Of a stretch of DNA of 26,285 bases, positions 16,888-24,969 are shown one piece after another. Made by a program: the position numbers and the translations under genes. The stretch's first letter is position 1. Each line of letters starts with the position of its first letter. The notes beneath the pieces were generated by a model, which saw only the letters and a program-made list of their open reading frames with translations, had not been told where the DNA came from and did no database searches. This DNA comes from Erwinia_E haradaeae_H (GTDB lineage Bacteria > Pseudomonadota > Gammaproteobacteria > Enterobacterales > Enterobacteriaceae), in the NCBI RefSeq assembly GCF_900698885.1, contig NZ_LR217706.1, positions 1 to 26,285 on the forward strand. The letters are read 5' to 3'.

Positions 16888-18042
16888 TTATATGTTTTTC
16901 TTTGTCGACAAATATGACATTGAATGACCAAGATAGGGGTCCCAGTCCTTCCATACAGGTTGCAAACCAGATAATCGCAGTACTTGCGCTATCTCTTTCG
17001 GAGAACGGTTATCATTTGGAAGAAATTGTTCTAATTCTATTGGATTATTAGTATAACCTCCTGGTTGAGTTTTAGATCCAGCGCTAATGTTATTGACCAC
17101 AATTGGAATTGTATGATCACGGAAATATGGTGATTCTCTGGTTGATAGGGAGATCTCAACTTCTGGTACTAAAAGACGAAATGCACACATAACCTGAAGA
17201 AGCTCAGCTTCACCTATTGTAGATAAAGAGTCTATGGCGCTACCGGTAAAGGGTCGTAAGCGAGGAAATGATAAAGAATAACGACTTTTCCAGTAAGTTT
17301 TACGAAGATAGAGTAAGTGTTTAGCTAGTATATAACAATCTGTTCGCCAATCATCTGATAATCCTATTAGTATTCCTAAACCTATCTTATCTATCCCGGA
17401 ACGAGCTAGGCGATCTGGGGTTTCTAGTCTCCATAAAAAATCTTGTTTCTTACCATAGAGGTGATGATGACTATAAGTTTCTGTATGGTATGTTTCTTGA
17501 TATACTAAAACGCCATCTAAACCAAGCTCTATCAACTCTTCGTAATTTTCTTGCAGCATCGGTTGAACTTCCATTATCAGAGAGCTGCAATAATTCCTAA
17601 TTAACGGTACATAACGCCGAAAGTACTCTATACCTACTTTAGTTTGATGTTCACCTGTAACCAGTAAAAGATGATTAATTCCTTTAGCATGAATAGCTTC
17701 GCATTCTTTAATGATTTCCTGTTTACTAAGAATTTTGCGCCGTATGCGATTTTTCATTGAAAACCCACAATAAGTACAATCATTAGCGCAAAGATTAGAT
17801 AAATACAGTGGTAAATAAAAAGTCACAGTATTTCCAAAACGCTGTCTAGTAACTGTGTAAGCTCGTTGGGCGATAGATTCTAAATAATTAATACCTATTG
17901 GTGATAATAGAGCCATCATTTCCTGTAAACCAAGATTTTCCAGCATTAGCGCTCGTTCTACATCTTGTATGGTTTGCTTGTGTATGCGTGAACTGATGAC
18001 ATCCCATTGTATTTCTTTTAGCTTGTTAGAAAAGGTCTCCAT
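16888..18042 (-). CDS. thiH: 2-iminoacetate synthase (tyrosine lyase) ThiH
   Basis: ThiH is a radical-SAM enzyme that splits tyrosine into p-cresol and dehydroglycine, which ThiG uses for the thiazole ring. It belongs to anaerobes and facultative bacteria; aerobes often use ThiO instead. The cluster motif is CANDCTYC, with C85, C89 and C92, in LCANDCTYCGFS. Length is 384 residues (E. coli 377). GGYTNNP near the end and the region around RLRPF are typical. The start overlaps thiG by 17 bp, with GGAGGA 7 bases before the ATG inside thiG, so translation is probably coupled. It is the last gene of thiFSGH. Confidence 0.97.
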   Translation of the reverse strand: METFSNKLKEIQWDVISSRIHKQTIQDVERALMLENLGLQEMMALLSPIGINYLESIAQRAYTVTRQRFGNTVTFYLPLYLSNLCANDCTYCGFSMKNRIRRKILSKQEIIKECEAIHAKGINHLLLVTGEHQTKVGIEYFRRYVPLIRNYCSSLIMEVQPMLQENYEELIELGLDGVLVYQETYHTETYSHHHLYGKKQDFLWRLETPDRLARSGIDKIGLGILIGLSDDWRTDCYILAKHLLYLRKTYWKSRYSLSFPRLRPFTGSAIDSLSTIGEAELLQVMCAFRLLVPEVEISLSTRESPYFRDHTIPIVVNNISAGSKTQPGGYTNNPIELEQFLPNDNRSPKEIAQVLRLSGLQPVWKDWDPYLGHSMSYLSTKKNI

Positions 18043-18832
18043 TACATCGTCCTCCCGATGTTGATAGAGAAGTCAAAAAACTAGTTAGTGGACTTGTAGG
18101 TCTCGCCTGAAAATAACGTGACGCTAAACCTGCTTTTCTAGATAACTCACCAGCTTCTGTCGCTAGTCGAAAGGCATTAGCCATAGCAACAGGATCTCTT
18201 GATACAGCAATTGCAGTATTTACAAGAACTGCATCTGCCCCTAATTCAAGAGCCTCTAATGCCTGACTGGGGCTTCCAATGCCCGCATCAATTATAACTG
18301 GTACTTGAGCTTGCTCAATAATAATTTTTAAGAAATCACGGGTCTTTAGACCTTGATTGGACCCTATCGGTGACCCTAGGGGCATTACTGCTGAACAACC
18401 TACTTCAGTGAGATGTCGACATAAAACGGGATCAGCACTGCAATAAGGTAAAACTATGAACCCCTCTTTTACCAGTTGCTCTGCCGCCTTTAGAGTTTCT
18501 ATTGGATCAGGTAATAAATACTGAATGTCCGGATGAATTTCAAGTTTAATCCAGTTTGTCTGTAATGCCTCTCTTGCTACTCTAGCTGCAAATAAGGCTT
18601 CTTCAGCGGTTTTTACACCTGAGGTATTTGGTAGTAAGCGGACGCCAGCTTTTAAAAGCCCTTGTAGCAAAGCATCATTGCTATTATCATTTATATCCAC
18701 TCGACGCATAGCTAAAGTAACTAATTCGCTTCCTGATACAGAAATAGTCTCTAGCATTAATTCAGTGCTACTGAATTTACCTGTTCCGGTGAATAATCGA
18801 GATCGAAATGAAATACCAGCAATAGTGAGCAT
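18026..18832 (-). CDS. thiG: Thiazole synthase ThiG
   Basis: ThiG forms the thiazole ring from deoxyxylulose-5-phosphate, dehydroglycine and ThiS thiocarboxylate. The barrel fold shows FTGTGKF (14-20), the Schiff-base lysine K96 in NWIKLEIHPD, VLPYCSADP (about 122-130), and the phosphate loops AVMPLGSPIGS and VIIDAGIGSPSQA followed by GADAVLVNTAI. It has 268 residues, about 12 more than the E. coli protein. The extra tail after PLTSFLTS is where the thiH ribosome site and start lie. Its own site GGAGG sits at the end of thiS, 8 bases before the ATG, and only three bases separate the two genes. Confidence 0.97.
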   Translation of the reverse strand: MLTIAGISFRSRLFTGTGKFSSTELMLETISVSGSELVTLAMRRVDINDNSNDALLQGLLKAGVRLLPNTSGVKTAEEALFAARVAREALQTNWIKLEIHPDIQYLLPDPIETLKAAEQLVKEGFIVLPYCSADPVLCRHLTEVGCSAVMPLGSPIGSNQGLKTRDFLKIIIEQAQVPVIIDAGIGSPSQALEALELGADAVLVNTAIAVSRDPVAMANAFRLATEAGELSRKAGLASRYFQARPTSPLTSFLTSLSTSGGRCNGDLF

Positions 18833-18835
18833 GAC

Positions 18836-19042
18836 TTAACCTCCAGCGATCGCTTGGAACAAAAGAATATCATCACCGTCTTTTATTTGATAATCCGACC
18901 AATTCTGTTGTGGAATCACAGTTTGATTCAGTGCGAGTGCCATTCCAGAGCTACTCTTATAAAATTGGTTAGAGAGAAACTCTGTGATAGAGAGCGAGTT
19001 TTGAAGTTCCAGAGAATGGTTGTTAAAGGTAATCTTGATCAC
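18836..19042 (-). CDS. thiS: Sulfur carrier protein ThiS
   Basis: ThiS is a ubiquitin-fold sulfur carrier. ThiF adenylates its C-terminal GG, the thiocarboxylate forms there, and sulfur is handed to ThiG. The C-terminus reads LLFQAIAGG, as required. I start it at GTG 19042 (68 residues; E. coli has 66). A perfect AAGGAG lies six bases before that GTG. The ATG at 19060 would use the ribosome site as coding sequence and add six residues that the family lacks. The conserved core begins at IKITFNNH and ILLF-type DGDDILLF precedes the tail. It sits between thiF and thiG. Confidence 0.93.
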   Translation of the reverse strand: MIKITFNNHSLELQNSLSITEFLSNQFYKSSSGMALALNQTVIPQQNWSDYQIKDGDDILLFQAIAGG

Positions 19043-19048
19043 ATTGAT

Positions 19049-19054
19049 CTCCTT
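19049..19054 (-). promoter_or_regulatory. Ribosome site that fixes the thiS start
   Basis: AAGGAG on the minus strand is followed after six bases (ATCAAT) by GTG at 19042. The alternative ATG at 19060 lies upstream of this site with no comparable ribosome site of its own. Confidence 0.75.
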
Positions 19055-19087
19055 GAACATCGGAAAAACTAGTATAGTGTTTGTGCT

Positions 19088-19834
19088 TTAACTCACTGAG
19101 CATATTGGGCAATGAGTATTCCGACTAAGACGCAAGGTTTGCCATTTCAGTAATATTCCATCAAAGAGATATAGTTTTCCGGTGGATGATGTTGATATGC
19201 CACATAAAAGTTTAATAGCCTCTAATGCTTGTAAACTGCCCATTACCCCTACTAATGGACCTAGTACTCCGGAATTACGACAATTATATTGCTTTTCTTG
19301 TTTAGACGGAAAAAGACAAGCATAACAACCGTTTTTCCAAGGAGGAGAAATGACTAATATTTGACCATTAAAGCCTATTGCACTAGCGCTAATTAGTGGC
19401 TTATTAAACTGGATACAAGCAGCATTAATAGCATGACGGGTTATCATGTTATCACTACAGTCCAGAACTAAATCTGCGTCTGAAACTGATTGATCTAGCC
19501 ATGTTCCCTCTAACTTATGTGGTAATGATATATAAAGAATATTAGGGTTAAGCGCGGTTAGGTTTTGTGTTGCTATCTTTGCTTTTAACTGACCGATTTC
19601 GCTTGTTTTATAGAGAATTTGACGCTGCAAATTAGAAATCTGTAACAAATCATAATCAGCTAAAAGTAATGTACCTACACCAGCCGCCGCTAGATACAGA
19701 GCAGCTGGTGAACCTAACCCTCCAATGCCACATACTAAAACCGTGGCAGACTTTAGTCTTTCTTGTCCTTCAGTGTTTACCTCGCTTAATAATAATTGCC
19801 TGCTATAGCGTAAAAAATCCTGATCGTTAAGCAT
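19088..19834 (-). CDS. thiF: ThiS adenylyltransferase ThiF
   Basis: This E1-like enzyme adenylates the C-terminus of ThiS and passes sulfur from IscS/ThiI. It has 248 residues (E. coli 251). The ATP loop is GIGGLGS at 36-42, followed by the LADYD acidic end (58-62). RQILY (71-75) and DCSDN (125-129) are the nucleotide and catalytic motifs. Zinc ligands are C170 and C173 (CYAC) with C242 and C245 (CPIC). The cysteine at 185 in NCRNSGV corresponds to the E. coli C184 that links to ThiS. A GAGGA ribosome site precedes the ATG. It is the first gene of the compact thiFSGH group, preceded by 748 bp without genes. Confidence 0.97.
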   Translation of the reverse strand: MLNDQDFLRYSRQLLLSEVNTEGQERLKSATVLVCGIGGLGSPAALYLAAAGVGTLLLADYDLLQISNLQRQILYKTSEIGQLKAKIATQNLTALNPNILYISLPHKLEGTWLDQSVSDADLVLDCSDNMITRHAINAACIQFNKPLISASAIGFNGQILVISPPWKNGCYACLFPSKQEKQYNCRNSGVLGPLVGVMGSLQALEAIKLLCGISTSSTGKLYLFDGILLKWQTLRLSRNTHCPICSVS

Positions 19835-20582
19835 GAGTCCTCTTAAATTGCTAATGAAGTGTAATCTTTTAGATATCTTTTTACATTATTTTTTCTATCT
19901 GTCATAAAATTCTATTTCACTTGTTAGAACAAGAATCTATTATTACAGGTGCCTCATTAATGCTGCAAAACTTTAAGGATCAAGTGATACCTTGTTCGTT
20001 ATGTAAAAATATAACTATGATTAAAGCTGTCAGGATTTTTGATCAACGCTTGTATTAAGATGATTTTTTCATTATAGAAGCCGATATATAAGATAATTAT
20101 CGCTTTAGATAGCAAGATGTATCTTAGTATGTTGTCTGTGACCATTCGGATTTTAATGTGAACCTATTTTTAAATATTATATTAATATATCAGAGATCTC
20201 TGTATCTAAAATGGTTAGTTATTGAGTATGTAGCAGCAGACAATATAACTATAAAGTCTAAAAAAATAAACTCCTGAGGTCTCTTATGTATATTATATAT
20301 TAAGGCATGAGTTAATACTGTATAATGTCAGTTCATGTTATAACAATGTGGAATATCATGAACTGAATAAATGAATATGTCCTCTGTCATACTAATAACG
20401 CCACTTCTTTTATATAGAACATGAAATAATATAAAGAACCTCCTTCATGGCTTTGTATTAGTGCATTACGTAACGTATAAAAATAGATAGATTTATGTAT
20501 ATCAAACATTGAGGGGTGATGTAATTCTATTATTCTGAATACAATAACATCACTTTTATATTAACTAGCTTAAAAAATTTAA
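19835..20582. other. 748-bp gap between thiC and thiF where thiE is normally found
   Basis: I looked for ThiE motifs (VHLGQED, ALGHIFPT, VAIGGI) in all minus-strand frames by eye and found none. The gap also holds the hairpin at 20516-20553 just after thiC. A promoter for thiFSGH must lie here, but I cannot identify one reliably. Confidence 0.5.
20516..20553 (-). terminator. Long hairpin after thiC
   Basis: GTGATGT (20516-20522) pairs with ACATCAC (20547-20553). The stem continues inwards with two mismatches to a short loop, starting about 30 bases after the thiC stop. On the minus strand no T-run follows, so it may stabilise or process the thiC mRNA end rather than act as a classical terminator. 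It separates thiC from thiFSGH. Confidence 0.4.
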
Positions 20583-22415
20583 TTATTTAGGATTACTATT
20601 TATGTAGTCACGGATCTCTTGGGAGATACTCATAGAACAAAACTTTGGACCGCACATAGAACAGAAGTGCGCGCTTTTACCAGATTCCTTTGGAAGTGTT
20701 TCATCATGATAAGTGCGTGCAGTAATAGGATCTAGCGCTAAATTAAATTGATCTTCCCAGCGAAACTCAAAGCGTGCTTTTGACATAGCATTATCACGAA
20801 TTTGTGCGCCAGGATGCCCTTTAGCGAGATCAGCCGCGTGAGCAGCAATCTTATAGGTAATAAGTCCTTGTTTAACATCTTCTTTATTTGGCAAACCAAG
20901 ATGCTCTTTTGGAGTTACATAACATAACATGGCGCAACCAAACCAGCCAATTAGCGCAGCACCAATACCAGAAGTAAAGTGATCATAACCAGGAGCGATA
21001 TCAGTAGTTAAAGGACCTAAGGTATAAAATGGTGCGTCATGGCAATGATCGATCTGTTCGGTTATATTTTTTTGAATCATGTTCATTGGAACATGACCTG
21101 GACCCTCAATCATAACCTGCACATCATATTCCCAGGCAATTTTAGTTAACTCTCCCAAGGTATAAAGCTCAGCGAACTGCGCTTTATCATTAGCATCATG
21201 CACTGAACCAGGGCGCAAACCATCCCCTAAAGAAAGTGATACATCATAAGATGCACATAATTCGCAAATATCTCGAAAGTGTTTATAAAGAAAATTCTCT
21301 TGATTATGTGAAAGGCACCATTTAGCCATAATTGACCCACCTCGCGAAACAATACCAGTTAAGCGCTGAGAGGTCATGGGGATGTATCGCAATAGTACAC
21401 CGGCGTGAATAGTAAAGTAATCTACTCCTTGTTGTGCTTGCTCTAGCAATGTATTACGAAATATCTCCCAGCTTAAGTTTTCTGCTACGCCGTTTACTTT
21501 TTCTAACGCCTGATAAATAGGTACAGTGCCAATAGGAACCGGACTATTTCTTAGAATCCATTCACGAGTTTGATGAATATAACGACCTGTAGATAAATCC
21601 ATAACAGTATCTGCTCCCCAGCGGGTAGCCCAAACTAATTTTTCTACTTCCTCCTCAATTGAAGAAGTTAACGCAGAATTACCAATATTAGCATTGATTT
21701 TTACTAAAAAGTTACGACCGATAATCATCGGTTCCAACTCAGGGTGATTAATATTTGCAGGGATAATAGCGCGTCCAGCCGATACTTCTTGTCGAATAAA
21801 TTCTGCAGTAATATTTTTTGGTGTTGCTGAGCTAGAAAATGTTTCAGGATATTTTAATTTTAGAGGATCACCATTAATTTGGCTATTCGCCATGTTCTCA
21901 CGTAATGCAATAAATTCCATTTCAGGAGTAATTATTCCCGCACGAGCATAATGCAACTGAGTAACGCGACGATATTTTTTTGCACGACGAGGATGATGCA
22001 GCGTTGTAAAGCGCATATTTTTCATTTCTAACATCTCATATTGCGCTTTTTTTTCACTCGAAGTTAATTCATTGATATATTCACTATCTTGACGATTATC
22101 AATCCAATTCGAGCGCAGTCGATGAATACCGGAACTTAGATCTATGGTTATTTCTGGATCTCCATAAGGTCCAGAAGTATCATATACTTGAACCGGTTCA
22201 TTCTCCTCGTAGGTGATATTCTTATCTTTTCCGCGGATCGGACTAGGACTCAGGTGTATTTCACGGATAGGTACTCGAACATTGCTTGAGCAAGCACTTT
22301 GTAGATAAACTCTCGTAGAATTAGGAAAAGTGCTACTTGTTATAGACTCTATGAAAGTTTTCGCTTTCTTACGGTTTTCACGGCGTGAGGTGAAATTTTG
22401 TGATGATAGCATCAT
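20583..22415 (-). CDS. thiC: Phosphomethylpyrimidine synthase ThiC
   Basis: ThiC is a radical-SAM enzyme that rearranges aminoimidazole ribotide into HMP-phosphate, the pyrimidine branch of thiamine. It has 610 residues (E. coli 631). The cluster motif of this family lies at the C-terminus: C585, C588 and C593 in CSMCGPKFC. Other conserved blocks are NIGNS (near 245), TVMDLSTG, EGPGHVPM and PFYTLGPLTTDIAPGYDH. A GAGGA ribosome site is placed 5 bases before ATGATG. In E. coli a TPP riboswitch controls this gene and thiE follows at once. Neither is present here. AIR comes from purine synthesis, outside the window. Confidence 0.98.
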   Translation of the reverse strand: MMLSSQNFTSRRENRKKAKTFIESITSSTFPNSTRVYLQSACSSNVRVPIREIHLSPSPIRGKDKNITYEENEPVQVYDTSGPYGDPEITIDLSSGIHRLRSNWIDNRQDSEYINELTSSEKKAQYEMLEMKNMRFTTLHHPRRAKKYRRVTQLHYARAGIITPEMEFIALRENMANSQINGDPLKLKYPETFSSSATPKNITAEFIRQEVSAGRAIIPANINHPELEPMIIGRNFLVKINANIGNSALTSSIEEEVEKLVWATRWGADTVMDLSTGRYIHQTREWILRNSPVPIGTVPIYQALEKVNGVAENLSWEIFRNTLLEQAQQGVDYFTIHAGVLLRYIPMTSQRLTGIVSRGGSIMAKWCLSHNQENFLYKHFRDICELCASYDVSLSLGDGLRPGSVHDANDKAQFAELYTLGELTKIAWEYDVQVMIEGPGHVPMNMIQKNITEQIDHCHDAPFYTLGPLTTDIAPGYDHFTSGIGAALIGWFGCAMLCYVTPKEHLGLPNKEDVKQGLITYKIAAHAADLAKGHPGAQIRDNAMSKARFEFRWEDQFNLALDPITARTYHDETLPKESGKSAHFCSMCGPKFCSMSISQEIRDYINSNPK

Positions 22416-23049
22416 CAGTTCCTCAAAAAAATTATAGGAAGTGCTTTTATTTTTAGAGTAAAACTATCTTACATTAGATATAATTAGATTCGTTGATAAC
22501 GTGAGCTTACTCTCCATTTTTAAATTATTTTTATGACATAAATATTATGTTAGTTGTTTCTATCTTCTTTGAAGTCTCTTTAAATGGATAATAGTGGTGA
22601 CTGATCATGAAAAGGTTAGCTGTATGTCAAAAATTTAATATTAAACGTCAATACTTTCGATTCTGTACACCTAGTGATATAAAAATTTTACACAAAATAA
22701 GTAACGACTTTGCTTATTGATATTTGTATTCATATCTGCAAATTACGCTGAAATTAATTTGATATAATGCAATTGTATTTGGTATAGTGCAATGATGTTA
22801 TAAAACAGTAAAGTTTATTTTGACGAAAAATTTTTTTAATTATATGTTATACTATAAATTATTTTTAAATTTTTTTTATTTGGAAACATGTTTCTTGAGA
22901 GGTCTAACTATCATTAGGAGTTTTCTTAAATCATTTTATGATCAAGTAGAGATGATGAATTATGTATCAAGTAATAATACAAATATTTTTAGATTTGATG
23001 AGTTTAATGTATATAGGCTAATAAAGCGTTTTTAACAACACCACTGTTA

Positions 23050-23077
23050 TTGTACATTGTACATTGTACATTGTACT
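23050..23077. repeat. Four tandem copies of TTGTACA
   Basis: TTGTACA is repeated at 23050, 23057 and 23064, with a fourth copy TTGTACT at 23071. Each unit contains the palindrome TGTACA, so either strand presents the same core. It could be a protein-binding array or a slippage-prone tract. Confidence 0.85.
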
Positions 23078-23220
23078 CAGTATTCCGTTCTCAGCATTTA
23101 AGAGAAATTATTCTCAATATTATTATTTTATTTTCATAAAGATAAATTATACCTATAATATAATGTACTTATTTAATAATCTAGAGTCTTTCTGTGAATA
23201 TGCTGTTTTTTGATGGGGTG

Positions 23221-23237
23221 TTTTGACATCGTCAAAA
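23221..23237. repeat. Inverted repeat TTTTGAC-ATC-GTCAAAA
   Basis: This is a perfect 7-bp dyad with a 3-base centre, typical of a small repressor operator, but no regulated gene is nearby. Confidence 0.55.
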
Positions 23238-24685
23238 ACGCTTTGTAGGTTACAAATATCTGAAGAATAAATGTTTATAGTATAGTATAAATATTAATTT
23301 ATATCCAGATGTGAGCTACATGTTTTTATTTTTTTCGCTGTATATCTGTATATAATCTCAGTGTGACGTTTTTTTGTTAAAAGGCGAGCTTAATTAATCT
23401 GAAGATCTTAAGAATACACTATGTAGAAAGATATAAAATCTTTCTTTATCAGATGACATATGTCTCGATCTATATAAGATAAAAATCTATTAATCAAACA
23501 TAGATCACCGATTTAGATTAGGTAGAGTGTAACTAAAAAATAATTGTTAATTAAGGCTAATAGATAAAAATAAATTTTATTTTATTGGGCGTCAAGTATT
23601 TATCGGTTTATACTACTGAAGGTGAATCTATAGCTTTCTTTCGTTTTTTTAAATTTTTAAAACAGTCGCTTAATTAATTTATCTAGATATAAGTTTAACT
23701 GATAATAACATATTTTTATTGCCAGATTGATAAAAAAATATTATTTTGCTATAAATAAACAATGATCAGATTATGATTAAATCAGTTTGCATCGTTGTTG
23801 CATGTGACTAATTTAATTTGATGGTATTTAGAAAAAGTATTTTACAAGAAAAGAAAAATATTTCATACATAGACATAGTGGATACAGGATAACAAACAAA
23901 ATTAATTCTTTATCTTAATAAAAGTAATTGAATAAATTATATATTTGATGTTTTATGTTTAAATGAAAAAATTTTTTGAATATTATTTCAAATTAAATAA
24001 CCATTAATAGTAAGAGATTTTAGATTCTACTTTCTGTTTCTTAAGTTCTGTTACTTATCTGAATAATATTAACTTAGGTGTTAACATATCTCTTGCGGGC
24101 TAACTGCTAAAGCGCTAATATAAAATATGACAGAGTAAAATTCTATTTTGTTCAGTAGATAATTTAGAGACAATTATTTTAATATAAAAATATGATTTAT
24201 CTGTTGATTTAAGTTATAGTTATAGAAATAGGTTTAAATAGGTTAGTTTTAAATAGGTTATTCAACTTTCTGCATCAGGAAGATAAACTGTCATATTTTT
24301 TTAGTCAAAAGACAGAAAAGAAAATTATAGCTTAATGCATTAAAACGAGAAAAAATTACATAGTTTATTATTTTGTAGCCAAAACATATATAATTGGCAT
24401 AAAATTACGCTAACATATATTTCTAATAAAATTTAGTGGTTATTCAGGAAGTTATTCTGGAGAAAAAAATCCATCAAGATGAGAAAAAATCATGTTATCA
24501 CCATAAAAATTAAAATCTTTACCAGAAATACACTGGATTAGCTGAATAAATAAAAATTTTGGTGACTATATAATAGTTACTTTATGATATTTAACCAATG
24601 CTTAATGCAGCCACAGCGATAGAACAGCTCGCTGATCCGCTTTTAAATTAGATTCTGCCAAAATAGAAAGTTTGTCATTAACGAT

Positions 24686-24784
24686 ATGACAGAGTTTCAA
24701 CTAGTTTATGAAGACCATACGGATAAATTCTGCTGTACAGGACGCTCCCCTATAGTGAGCAGGTGCCGGGAGAAAGAGAAATAA
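24686..24784 (+). CDS. Short unassigned open reading frame upstream of the copy-control hairpin
   Basis: ATG 24686 opens 32 codons, beginning MTEFQLVYEDHTDKF and ending in a basic SRCREKEK. It lies where IncFII plasmids have copB, but I see no similarity to CopB, which is longer and lysine/arginine-rich throughout. There is no ribosome site. The frame is open upstream to a TAA at 24644, and the local base composition is less A+T-rich than the neighbouring spacer. It may be the end of a decayed gene. Function unknown. Confidence 0.25.
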   Translation: MTEFQLVYEDHTDKFCCTGRSPIVSRCREKEK

Positions 24785-24799
24785 AACCCTCATTCTCCC
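24768..24799. repeat. Inverted repeat GGGAGAA/TTCTCCC
   Basis: Seven-bp arms (24768-24774 and 24793-24799) with an 18-base loop lie immediately before the copy-control hairpin. It may fold in the repA leader or in the tail of the antisense transcript. Confidence 0.5.
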
Positions 24800-24801
24800 A
24801 A

Positions 24802-24874
24802 ATGCAAAGAACCTGAATAGGGTGATCTCGGCAGACTTCACTATCAGGGCTTTGCAAGTCGTTCAAGAACGTAT
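24802..24874 (-). ncRNA. Antisense copy-number control RNA of repA (CopA/Inc type)
   Basis: The minus-strand -10 TATCCT (complement of 24881-24886) with TTGCTA 16 bases upstream would start an RNA near 24874. It would form the hairpin and end in TTCTTTGCATTT. In IncFII and IncI plasmids this RNA binds the leader loop, blocks leader-peptide translation and so limits RepA. Position and layout fit; transcription is inferred. Confidence 0.65.
24804..24861. repeat. Copy-control hairpin repeat, repA-linked copy C
   Basis: The stem is GCAAAG plus CCTGA-ATAG on the left and CTAT-CAGG plus CTTTGC on the right, broken by a bulged A and an AA/G internal loop. Such bulges are usual in CopA/CopT and Inc RNA stems. 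The loop carries CGGCAGA. It is the sense-strand target structure of the repA leader. Confidence 0.85.
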
Positions 24875-24894
24875 TCAAGAAGGATACTGGCCAA

Positions 24895-24969
24895 ATGAAC
24901 GCTAGCAATCAAGTGTCTAATCACACTTCCACCATTAGTTCTGCCATAAGTGCAGGGAGTGGTGGATAA
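24895..24969 (+). CDS. RepA leader peptide (Tap/RepY-like)
   Basis: ATG 24895 opens 24 codons (MNASNQVSNHTS...SAGSGG) and stops at TAA 24967-24969. An AAGGA ribosome site (24880-24884) lies 10 bases upstream. R1 Tap also has 24 codons, and its stop likewise overlaps the repA start. In this family translating the leader opens the structure that hides the repA start, so the peptide sequence itself matters little. It is a serine-rich polar peptide with no similarity to Tap in sequence. Confidence 0.75.
   Translation: MNASNQVSNHTSTISSAISAGSGG
24940..24945 (+). promoter_or_regulatory. Pseudoknot partner of the leader loop
   Basis: TCTGCC is the exact complement of GGCAGA (24830-24835) in the hairpin loop and lies 17-22 bases before the preferred repA start. 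IncI and IncB plasmids use such a loop-distal pairing to activate repZ translation, and the antisense RNA competes for the same loop. The two orphan hairpins lack such a partner downstream. Confidence 0.6.

Larger units (their letters stand above)
22416..24685. other. 2.3-kb spacer between thiC and the replication region
   Basis: No gene is supported. Directly before thiC I see no TPP riboswitch (no CTGAGA junction and no pyrimidine-sensor motif on the minus strand). Visible structures are the TTGTACA array at 23050-23076, an inverted repeat TTTTGAC/GTCAAAA at 23221-23237, and a doubled TTTAAATAGGTTA at 24233-24260. Confidence 0.55.

Noticed and set aside
18854..19072. Plus-strand open frame opposite thiS
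   Set aside because: It is a shadow of thiS, whose family identity is clear from the GG terminus.
22820..23035. Open reading frame of 71 codons on the plus strand
   Set aside because: It begins at TTG without a ribosome site, is rich in Phe, Tyr, Asn and Leu as expected from A+T-rich noise, and shows no known motif.
24594..24650. Resemblance of TTAACCAATGCTTAAT to the complement of the 3' end of TEM beta-lactamase genes
   Set aside because: The match is only about 14 bases with an inserted base. The translation further upstream shows no class A beta-lactamase motif, so it is probably chance.
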